7,043 nucleotides of DNA from contig JAOZLN010000078.1 of assembly GCA_029934845.1 (NCBI GenBank), positions 2,120-9,162 on the forward strand, written 5' to 3'. Each line of letters begins with the position of its first letter. The first letter of the stretch is position 1. This stretch comes from Candidatus Sabulitectum sp. (GTDB taxonomy: Bacteria; Fermentibacterota; Fermentibacteria; Fermentibacterales; JCC-6). Below the pieces are notes generated by a model, which saw only the letters and a program-made list of their open reading frames with translations, made no database searches and was not told the DNA's origin. Made by a program: the position numbers and the translations under genes. Below are positions 1 to 5,627 of the stretch, piece after piece.

Positions 1-545
1 TCGACAAGACCGGGATCCGTGTCGTGAATGCTTTCAGAAAGCCCGGGACCGCGGAAGATAACACAGGCTCTGTGCTCTTTCACCGGTTCAACAAATATCT
101 CTACTCCTGGCACTGAGATGGGCTTAAGTTCATCAACAAGCAGATTACACAATTCGGTTGAAATTCTGCCAGCTCTTCTGTCCAGAATAACTCCATCGTC
201 TGCCAGGGTGCAGAAATTGATCCTTGCAGCAAGATCTCCATGCTGTAGTTTGAAACCAATTCCAAGAGCTGCGAGAGCACCCCTTCCAACAAGGAACTTA
301 ACAGGGTCATAGCCAAAAATAGAAAGATGCCCCGGTCCACTGCCGGGAGTTATACCTCTGCCAACAGGCAGGTGCTGCCCGAGAGCGCCCCCTGCTGCAA
401 GTTTGTCGAGGTTGGGAGTTTTGGCCTTCTCTAAAGGAGTAAGCCCTCCGAACTGGGGAATGGGAATGTCACCAACGCCATCCATAACAGCCAGCAGAAT
501 GGTACCTCCATGATCCATGGCAAGCTGTGATGTCAGATCAGACAT
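1..545 (-). CDS. apgM: Cofactor-independent phosphoglycerate mutase, archaeal/ApgM type, N-terminal part
   Basis: The reading frame is open from ATG 545 to the left edge, giving 181 residues of a protein that usually has about 400. It belongs to the alkaline-phosphatase superfamily mutases that interconvert 3- and 2-phosphoglycerate in glycolysis without bisphosphoglycerate. Visible motifs are ILLAVMDGVGDIP (residues 16-28), with Asp22 a metal ligand, and TPLEKAKTPNLDKLAAGG (36-53). Next come ITPGSGPGHLSIFGYDP (65-81), with Ser69 the likely phosphoserine nucleophile, GRGALAALGIGF (87-98), and ARINFCTLADDGVILDRRAGRIST (about 107-130). The last visible stretch contains IFRGPGLSESIHDTDP, also typical. 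The TAG of purM is followed directly by this ATG, and AAGGAG lies 5 nt upstream. The family also includes proteins once labelled homoserine-kinase-like, so the activity is probable rather than proven. The second half of the metal site is outside the window. Confidence 0.9.
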   Translation of the reverse strand, partial: MSDLTSQLAMDHGGTILLAVMDGVGDIPIPQFGGLTPLEKAKTPNLDKLAAGGALGQHLPVGRGITPGSGPGHLSIFGYDPVKFLVGRGALAALGIGFKLQHGDLAARINFCTLADDGVILDRRAGRISTELCNLLVDELKPISVPGVEIFVEPVKEHRACVIFRGPGLSESIHDTDPGLV

Positions 546-1580
546 CTAAACTCCTTCTCTTGAGTATTCAATGGTATTCCCGCTTGTGATCTTGCCTGCC
601 GGGAATGGTTTCTCTCCAGATTGAATCAAGAACTCGGTTACCTTCTCCGGTTGAGATGTGACAACAAGGAATCCTGCTCCAAGATTGAATGCTCTCTGCA
701 TCTCTGTTTCCGGAATACCACCAAGTTCTTTGATCAGTCTGAAAACTGGCGGCACATCCCAGCCCGGGGTAATAACTGCACCGCATCCTTCAGGCAGGAT
801 CCGTATAAGGTTCCCGGGAACGCCGCCGCCGGTTATGTGAGCCATACCTGAAACAAGTTCCTGTTCCAGAAGAGGTTTCATCTGATTAAGGTAACTGCGA
901 TGCACCTTCAGCAAAGCCTCACCTACAGTGTCTTTTCCAAGAATATCATGATGGCTGTTCACTGAAAGACCGGCTCTTTCGAACAGAACCGCACGGGCCA
1001 GAGAAAAACCGTTGGTATGCAGGCCGCTTGATGGAATACCAATGATACTGTCACCGGGAACAACAGCAGAACCGTCAATGATCTTTTCTTTATCAACAGA
1101 ACCTATAATGGTTCCTGCAACATCGTAATCTCCTGCATTGTAAAAACCCGGCATCTCTGCTGTTTCTCCACCAAGAAGAGCACATCCGTTCTCAGAACAC
1201 GCTTTTGCCAACCCTGTTACTATCTCGGCTGCCACCGTTGCATCAAGCTTGCCGCAGGCAATGTAATCAAGAAAGAAAAGCGGGAACGCACCCTGAACAA
1301 GAATGTCATTAACGCAGTGGTTCACCAGGTCCTGGCCAACTGTTGAATAATCATCCATCAATGATGCTACTTTCAACTTGGTACCCACACCGTCCATGCT
1401 TGCAACAAGCACAGGCTGTGTCAGGGTGGGGAAATCAGCTCTAAAAAGCCCACCAAAATGCCCCAGCTCTGAAAGCACATTCTTATTGAATGTTTTCTTG
1501 ACTTCCTTCTTCATAAGATCTACAGCCCTTAAACCCTCATCTATGTCTACTCCGCTGTCTCTGTAATCTATGCCGCTCAT
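546..1580 (-). CDS. purM: Phosphoribosylformylglycinamidine cyclo-ligase (PurM, AIR synthetase)
   Basis: PurM closes the imidazole ring, converting formylglycinamidine ribonucleotide and ATP to aminoimidazole ribonucleotide, the fifth step of purine synthesis. The 344-residue product has the usual length and motifs: YRDSGVDID (residues 6-14), the ATP-binding MDGVGTKLK (62-70), VNDILVQGAFPLFFLDYIAC (90-109), LLGGETAEMPGFY (135-147), DYDVAGTIIG, SSGLHTNGFSLAR (184-196), HITGGGVPGNLIRILPEG (248-265) and MQRAFNLGAGF (294-304). One oddity is Phe99 in GAFPLFF, where most PurM proteins have Glu or another polar residue. The ATG at 1580 overlaps the kinase stop as ATGA. The Shine-Dalgarno match (AGGG, 7 nt upstream) is modest, so translation probably depends on coupling. 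The stop is followed at once by the apgM start. All catalytic motifs are present, and I expect a working enzyme. Confidence 0.97.
   Translation of the reverse strand: MSGIDYRDSGVDIDEGLRAVDLMKKEVKKTFNKNVLSELGHFGGLFRADFPTLTQPVLVASMDGVGTKLKVASLMDDYSTVGQDLVNHCVNDILVQGAFPLFFLDYIACGKLDATVAAEIVTGLAKACSENGCALLGGETAEMPGFYNAGDYDVAGTIIGSVDKEKIIDGSAVVPGDSIIGIPSSGLHTNGFSLARAVLFERAGLSVNSHHDILGKDTVGEALLKVHRSYLNQMKPLLEQELVSGMAHITGGGVPGNLIRILPEGCGAVITPGWDVPPVFRLIKELGGIPETEMQRAFNLGAGFLVVTSQPEKVTEFLIQSGEKPFPAGKITSGNTIEYSREGV
551..556 (-). promoter_or_regulatory. Ribosome binding site AAGGAG of apgM
   Basis: AAGGAG lies in the last purM codons, 5 nt before the ATG at 545. It selects this ATG over the in-frame ATG ten codons in (518). 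Confidence 0.7.
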
Positions 1581-2494
1581 TCTTTTACCCTGTCCAGTTG
1601 ATTGGTTGAAAGATAAAAGCCCAGTCTCTCATCAATTTCAGATTTGCTTAAATTGCGAAGAGCTTCCACTCCGAAACCGCTGATGGCAAAACTGGCTGTT
1701 ACTGCACCGTAGCAAAGCCCCCTGGTAATGTTCTTGAATGTAAGTTCGCCACCAACTCCAGCAAGAAATCCCAGCATTCCAGCAGCAAAACTGTCTCCGG
1801 CACCTGTTGGGTCAACAACCTTTTTCACCGGGCATGCAGGCAGCAGGAAAGGCTGAGGACCACCAAAAACCATTACACCACTGGCTCCCAGTTTAATAAC
1901 CACAAACCTCGGCCCCCTTTTCAGCATGTATCTGCCTGCTCTGAAAAGATCACTGGAACCTGATATCTGTCTGGCCTCAGAGGCATTTACAAAAAGAAGA
2001 TCTATCTTTTTTATTACCTGCAGAACAACTTCTTTTTTGTGTTCGATCCACAGATTCATGGTATCCATGGCGATCCATGTGGGATTCTCTACCTGTTCAA
2101 GAACTTTCAACTGAAGATCAGGGTCAATATTGGCAAGAAACACATAAGGAGTTTTGCGGTACTCTTCCGGTAAAACCGGCTCAAAGCTGGCAAACACGCC
2201 AAGCTCTGTCCGAATTGTTCTGGCATCACCGAAGTCCGGTCCGTAAACACCCTCCCACCTGAATGTGGGGCCACGGCCAATGGTAAGCCCCTGGATATCA
2301 ACATTTCTTTGCTTAAGAAAATCGCGTTCTGTGCTGGGAAAATCAGGACCAACAACACCGACAATGCGAACTCTGGAAAGTTGCCCTGCTGCAAGACCAA
2401 AGTAAACAGCGGAGCCTCCAAGGGTGTCCTCCGCTTTTCCTGCAGGCGTAGTAAGGGTATCAAGAGCGATGGAACCAACTACGAGAACAGACAT
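1577..2494 (-). CDS. PfkB/ribokinase-family kinase of unknown substrate
   Basis: PfkB-family enzymes phosphorylate sugars, nucleosides or related alcohols with ATP. The 305-residue product has the family layout: a first strand VLVVGSIALD, the GG motif in LGGSAVYFGLAAG (residues 25-37), a lid region with FRWEGVYG, AMDTMNLWI (142-150), the FVNASEAR segment (168-175), and the ATP/anion-hole signature DPTGAGDSFAAGMLGFLA (228-245) with catalytic Asp234. The DTMNLWI and NASEAR sequences resemble an uncharacterised bacterial ribokinase subgroup rather than phosphofructokinase, ribokinase or adenosine kinase. The substrate cannot be read from the sequence. The gene overlaps purM by four bases (ATGA), so the two proteins are probably made in fixed ratio. 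A purine-nucleoside or ribose-type substrate is one reading of that, but this is only inference. The protein appears soluble and complete. Confidence 0.9.
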   Translation of the reverse strand: MSVLVVGSIALDTLTTPAGKAEDTLGGSAVYFGLAAGQLSRVRIVGVVGPDFPSTERDFLKQRNVDIQGLTIGRGPTFRWEGVYGPDFGDARTIRTELGVFASFEPVLPEEYRKTPYVFLANIDPDLQLKVLEQVENPTWIAMDTMNLWIEHKKEVVLQVIKKIDLLFVNASEARQISGSSDLFRAGRYMLKRGPRFVVIKLGASGVMVFGGPQPFLLPACPVKKVVDPTGAGDSFAAGMLGFLAGVGGELTFKNITRGLCYGAVTASFAISGFGVEALRNLSKSEIDERLGFYLSTNQLDRVKE

Positions 2495-2500
2495 AACTGT

Positions 2501-2506
2501 TCCTCT
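2501..2506 (-). promoter_or_regulatory. Ribosome binding site AGAGGA of the PfkB-family kinase gene
   Basis: AGAGGA begins just past the argS stop codon and lies 6 nt before the ATG at 2494, in the 12-bp gap. It fixes the start, which yields the expected SVLVVGSIALD first strand. Confidence 0.65.
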
Positions 2507-4183
2507 CTACATTTTTTCCGGAGCTCTAACTCCGAGAATTGTTAACATATCATTCAGTGTACTGCGAACAGCCATACACAGCGTAAGCCTTGCTGCAGTT
2601 AACTGGTCATTCTCCGGGTCGATAACCCTGTGGTGCTGATAGAAGCCGTGAAAAGCTCTTGCAACTTCAGCTAGAAGATCGGGTATTCTGTGAGGTTCCA
2701 GCGCAGTAGCAGCTGCAGAAACCCTTAGAGGTATTGTTTCCAGAAGCCTCATTAGATCTCTCTCTCTTTCACCTGTAAGTAAAGAGAGCAATCTGGCTGG
2801 ATCACTCACTATCTGTGATTCCATTTCAGTTGTCTTTCGAAGTATCCCGGCAATCCTTGCAAAAGCATATTGAACATAAAACACCGGATTCTCGTCGTTT
2901 TCCGCTGCTGCAACCTCCAGATCAAAATCCATGTGCGCTTCAGCTCTTCGAGTAAGAAACAGGTACCGCACAACATCAGCAGATCCAACTTCATTTACAA
3001 GATCACGGAGAGTTACAAAGTTGCCTGCCCTTGTGGACATTTTAACTTTCTCGCCACCTCTGACAAGTGTAACGAACTGATGAAGAATTATTCGAAGGCT
3101 GCTGGAAACCCTGTCTTTTCCAAGAAGCACGCCAAGTACGGTTTCAACATCCTTACAGGTGTCTATGTGATCAGACCCGAATATATCAACCATCAGATCA
3201 TATTTCCTCTGGAATTTATCAAGGTGATAGGCGATGTCGGGCATTCTGTATGTGTAGGTTCCATCCTCCCGCCTGATCACACGGTCGTCAGGACGTCCCA
3301 TTTCCGACAGTTTCAACCAGAGCTTCCTCTGATCATCACTGTCTTTGTAAACCAGTTCCTTATCCTCCAGAAGGCCAATGGCAGCATCAACTGCATCAGG
3401 GATCAACTCACTTTCGGCAAAATATCTGTCGAAAGTGATTCCCAGCAGCTTTAAATCATCACTGATAAGAACGAAGGCTCTGTTACCGGCATAATCACGG
3501 AACAGATCCTTCTGCTCTGGCCACTTAAGCTGATCTCCCTTGTCTTTCCTCAGATCCTCTGCCCAAGACTTTATGTATTCGCCCTGATAGCCACCCTCCG
3601 GGATCTCCATGGAACCGCCAAGAAGGTTACGGTATCTTGCCGCAAGCGATTCTGCCAGCTTGTCCATCTGTCTGCCCGCATCGTTGAAGTAGTACTCTCT
3701 CTGAACAGTCCACCCTGCAGCTTCCAACAACCTGGAAATTGCATCGCCCAGCACTGCCTGACGGCAATGACCAACGGTAAGAGGGCCTGTGGGGTTCGAA
3801 CTTACAAACTCGACAAGAGCTGTTTTTCCTTTGCCATCCGCCGGTATGAACTGGCTGATGCCTTCACTGGCTGCTGCTGCGGTGAACTCCGCCAGGTACT
3901 CACCTGAAAGGGTAATGTTAAGAAAACCCGGCCCGTCAACTGACACAGTCTCTAGCTGGGGGAATTTGTTGCTTATGGCCTCTGCCATCACCTTGGCTAT
4001 TTCCCTTGGATTCCTTTTCAGATTCCCGGCCAGAGGCATGGCAGAGTTACAGGCAAGATCGCCAAAAGAAAGATTCCTGGAAGGAAGAACCTCAACCGGT
4101 GGGATCTCTCTCTGAAACTTTTCTACAAGTGCCGCCTGCATGGCGGAAGCAAGTTCAGCTCTGGTCTGAAGGGGTGATTTCAA
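2507..4183 (-). CDS. argS: Arginyl-tRNA synthetase (ArgRS, class I)
   Basis: ArgRS charges tRNA-Arg with arginine using ATP. With the TTG start at 4183 the protein has 558 residues, normal for the family. An Arg-tRNA-synthetase N-terminal domain (about residues 10-100, with SFGDLACNSAM) is followed by the catalytic core, which opens EFVSSNPTGPLTVGHCRQA (about residues 126-144). The HIGH signature therefore reads TVGH at 136-139. Further core motifs are YYFNDAGRQM, MPDIAYHLDKFQRKYD, IFGSDHID and the KMSKS loop GEKVKMSTRAGNFVTLRDL (KMSTR at 381-385). The C-terminal anticodon-binding (DALR) domain begins near YVQYAFARIAGILRK at about 436 and runs to the end. The start rests on AGGAG 7 nt upstream and on an N-terminus that aligns with homologues such as E. 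coli ArgRS. A TTG at 4225 would add 14 mostly polar and basic residues. The gene overlaps rsfS by 29 bp and precedes the kinase gene by 12 bp. Confidence 0.96.
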   Translation of the reverse strand: MKSPLQTRAELASAMQAALVEKFQREIPPVEVLPSRNLSFGDLACNSAMPLAGNLKRNPREIAKVMAEAISNKFPQLETVSVDGPGFLNITLSGEYLAEFTAAAASEGISQFIPADGKGKTALVEFVSSNPTGPLTVGHCRQAVLGDAISRLLEAAGWTVQREYYFNDAGRQMDKLAESLAARYRNLLGGSMEIPEGGYQGEYIKSWAEDLRKDKGDQLKWPEQKDLFRDYAGNRAFVLISDDLKLLGITFDRYFAESELIPDAVDAAIGLLEDKELVYKDSDDQRKLWLKLSEMGRPDDRVIRREDGTYTYRMPDIAYHLDKFQRKYDLMVDIFGSDHIDTCKDVETVLGVLLGKDRVSSSLRIILHQFVTLVRGGEKVKMSTRAGNFVTLRDLVNEVGSADVVRYLFLTRRAEAHMDFDLEVAAAENDENPVFYVQYAFARIAGILRKTTEMESQIVSDPARLLSLLTGERERDLMRLLETIPLRVSAAATALEPHRIPDLLAEVARAFHGFYQHHRVIDPENDQLTAARLTLCMAVRSTLNDMLTILGVRAPEKM

Positions 4184-4577
4184 AAGTAAACTCCTCGTCT
4201 GTTTCCTCTGCCGATCTGTCTTCAAATTTCTTCATGGGCGCATCGCTCCAGAGTAACTCGATGTTGTAATACTTTCTTGTATCAGGAAGAAAGACATGAA
4301 CCACCAGATCAATGAAATCAAGCAGTATCCAGCTTCCCTCATCGTAACCTTCCTTGTGATGAAGCTTCCACCCAAGGCCCCTTGCGGTTCTTTCAACATG
4401 ATCAGCAATGGCTCTGCTCTGCACTCTGTTGTCAGCAGAAGCCAGCAGAAAAATGTCCATTGTAAGGGGAAACTCACTCATATCCAAAGCAAGAACATCA
4501 TATCCGTGACGGTGATGAACCGCCTCAACAATCTGTTCAAGTACATCTACATCCGGCTTTTCTATCTCAGTACTCAA
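4155..4577 (-). CDS. rsfS: Ribosomal silencing factor RsfS (Iojap/RsfA family)
   Basis: RsfS binds ribosomal protein uL14 on the large subunit and blocks joining with the small subunit, slowing translation when nutrients are short. The 140-residue product matches the family along its core: YDVLALDMSEFPLTMDIFLL (residues 26-45), ASADN, AIADHVER, a conserved EG (76-77), WILLDFIDLVVHVFL and the RKYYNIELLW strand with Asp112 just after it. E. coli RsfS shows the same order (IALDV, IADHV, EG, WIVVD, VHV, LYELEKLWS). After the core there is an acidic tail of about 25 residues (FEDRSAEETDEEF and on) not found in the 105-residue E. coli protein. The start is taken as TTG 4577 on the strength of its GGAGG site. 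The gene follows the LytR_C gene by 33 bp and overlaps argS by 29 bp. The position beside an aminoacyl-tRNA synthetase gene fits a translation-linked role. Confidence 0.92.
   Translation of the reverse strand: MSTEIEKPDVDVLEQIVEAVHHRHGYDVLALDMSEFPLTMDIFLLASADNRVQSRAIADHVERTARGLGWKLHHKEGYDEGSWILLDFIDLVVHVFLPDTRKYYNIELLWSDAPMKKFEDRSAEETDEEFTFEITPSDQS
4191..4195 (-). promoter_or_regulatory. Ribosome binding site AGGAG of argS, inside the rsfS tail
   Basis: AGGAG lies 7 nt before TTG 4183, within the acidic-tail codons of rsfS. It supports this start over the upstream TTG at 4225 and the internal ATG at 4141, which has no good site and would leave a short N-terminal domain. Confidence 0.72.
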
Positions 4578-4582
4578 GTAAT

Positions 4583-4587
4583 CCTCC
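4583..4587 (-). promoter_or_regulatory. Ribosome binding site GGAGG deciding the TTG start of rsfS
   Basis: GGAGG lies 5 nt before TTG 4577. The alternative TTG at 4607 has only a weak AGAGA-like match upstream and would add ten residues not expected in the family, so 4577 is preferred. Confidence 0.68.
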
Positions 4588-4610
4588 GCTCTCAGGTCTG
4601 TGTACAAACG

Positions 4611-5129
4611 CTAATCTCTGTATGGAATAAAGAATGAGGGATCATCCCGATCCCGTCCCAGAATAATTGTTACATCCACCGGTGCAGTCTGCCCCGGCAG
4701 GGGAAGCATCATCACAATAGAAGTATCTCCGATCCCCAGCACATCCGCCACTTCCCTGGCTGCGGAAAATGAGGTGTCGTGAGAAAGAATAACAGTTACG
4801 CCATAGTTCATATCTTCAGCATTCAAAGGTGGCCCAGGAGCGTAAAAAGTGATATCTCCACCTCTTGTCTCAAGGAAACTCTGTGCCCTTCCTGCAAGAT
4901 CCGATACTCCTGCTCCGTTCCAGACCTCAATACGAATCGTGTCCGGCGGAGGAGTGGAATCGTTGAACTGAAATACCGACACCACAGAAACAGGGATATT
5001 ATCTGATTGAGCCCAGGAGGGGGAGTAAACCACAGCAAGGGTGATCAGACAGCCTGCAGCAAGAGAGATCAAAACGATGGGAAGCACTCTTCTGTTCTTC
5101 TTTCTGCGCCTGGTTGAAACCATGTTCAA
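4611..5129 (-). CDS. Membrane-anchored LytR_C-domain protein
   Basis: The 172-residue product has a basic N-terminus (STRRRKKNRR), one hydrophobic segment at about residues 15-36 ending near a possible SPSWA-Q signal cleavage site, a Pro/Ser/Thr-rich linker to about residue 64, and an extracytoplasmic domain at about 65-158. That domain begins IRIEVWNGAGVSDLAGRAQ and contains YGVTVILSHD, SAAREVADVLGI and VTIILGRDRD. This is the pattern of the C-terminal domain of LytR/CpsA/Psr proteins (LytR_C). The catalytic LCP domain that transfers wall polymers is absent, so the protein is probably a small envelope protein or a scaffold. Its function is unknown. The positive-inside rule predicts the domain outside the membrane. 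The best start is TTG at 5129, directly after the HIT stop, with GGAGG 7 nt upstream; an ATG two codons later is the alternative. A LytR-type gene beside rsfS is a familiar neighbourhood in many bacteria, which supports the call. Confidence 0.8.
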   Translation of the reverse strand: MNMVSTRRRKKNRRVLPIVLISLAAGCLITLAVVYSPSWAQSDNIPVSVVSVFQFNDSTPPPDTIRIEVWNGAGVSDLAGRAQSFLETRGGDITFYAPGPPLNAEDMNYGVTVILSHDTSFSAAREVADVLGIGDTSIVMMLPLPGQTAPVDVTIILGRDRDDPSFFIPYRD

Positions 5130-5627
5130 TTATCTTCCTCCAAAGTAAACTGCAAGCTGTTCATAAGCCTTCTCTAAAGACTGGGAAACAACTCTTATAG
5201 CACCCACAGTAGACATGAAATTAGTGTCTCCGTTCCATCTGGGAAGCATATGCAGATGAAGATGACCGGGTATCCCTGCTCCGCCTGCGGAACCGATGTT
5301 CCATCCGCCATTCATTCCCTGGCAATTCATGGCCTTCTTCAGTGCTTCTTCCCCATTAACCACAAGATCCATCATTTCGTTTCTTTCGTTTTTTGAAAGG
5401 GAAGAGATGTTTGCTGCATGACGGAACGGAACAATCATCAGATGACCGTTTATGTATGGGTATCTGTTCAGAACCACAAAAGCATGTTCACCGCGATGCA
5501 GAACCAGATTCTCCCTGTCCATGGAAGGATCACTTTCTCCGATCCCGCAGAAAACACACCCTTTCTTCCTGCTTCCCGGGGACGTTACATAATCATATCT
5601 CCACGGTGCCCATAATCTGTCAGTCAT
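5130..5627 (-). CDS. HIT-family protein, likely Ap4A phosphorylase/hydrolase type
   Basis: HIT (histidine triad) proteins hydrolyse or transfer nucleotides through a histidine in a H-x-H-x-H motif. This 165-residue product has the triad in GHLHLHMLPRWNGDTNF (His122, His124, His126), with His124 the expected nucleophile, preceded by NIGSAGGAGIPG. Upstream are LWAPWRYDYV near the N-terminus, a CVFC pair (Cys24, Cys27) that could bind zinc, and LNRYPYINGHLMIVPFRH, which forms the usual core strand pair. The W-x-P-W-R start, the CxxC and the PRWNGDTNF ending resemble the subgroup containing mycobacterial Ap4A phosphorylase (Rv2613c). Substrate assignment from this is inference. I place the start at ATG 5627, which overlaps the glmU-like stop as TGATG and has GGAG 7 nt upstream; a TTG one codon earlier is less well spaced. 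The protein looks cytosolic, with no signal peptide or membrane segment. Its stop abuts the next gene, implying coupled translation. Confidence 0.88.
   Translation of the reverse strand: MTDRLWAPWRYDYVTSPGSRKKGCVFCGIGESDPSMDRENLVLHRGEHAFVVLNRYPYINGHLMIVPFRHAANISSLSKNERNEMMDLVVNGEEALKKAMNCQGMNGGWNIGSAGGAGIPGHLHLHMLPRWNGDTNFMSTVGAIRVVSQSLEKAYEQLAVYFGGR
5137..5141 (-). promoter_or_regulatory. Ribosome binding site GGAGG deciding the TTG start of the LytR_C gene
   Basis: GGAGG sits in the Gly-Gly codons at the end of the HIT gene, 7 nt before TTG 5129 but 13 nt before the in-frame ATG at 5123. The spacing favours TTG. Confidence 0.68.

Noticed and set aside
28..340. Short open frames on both strands near the left edge
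   Set aside because: They sit inside the apgM frame, which is open to the window edge and shows clear phosphoglycerate mutase motifs.
2870..3454. A 194-codon open frame on the plus strand, antisense to argS
   Set aside because: It lies wholly within argS, has no recognisable domain, and its composition is that expected from the antisense of a coding gene. The ArgRS motifs on the other strand are unambiguous.
3789..4115. A 108-codon plus-strand open frame
   Set aside because: It is the shadow of the ArgRS N-terminal region and shows no family motif or plausible gene context.
4184..4225. Upstream TTG start for argS at 4225
   Set aside because: It has no clear Shine-Dalgarno site and adds 14 polar, basic residues before the conserved N-terminal domain. 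TTG 4183 has AGGAG at 7 nt.
4578..4607. Upstream TTG start for rsfS at 4607
   Set aside because: Only a weak ribosome site precedes it, while GGAGG sits 5 nt before TTG 4577. It cannot be excluded without N-terminal data.
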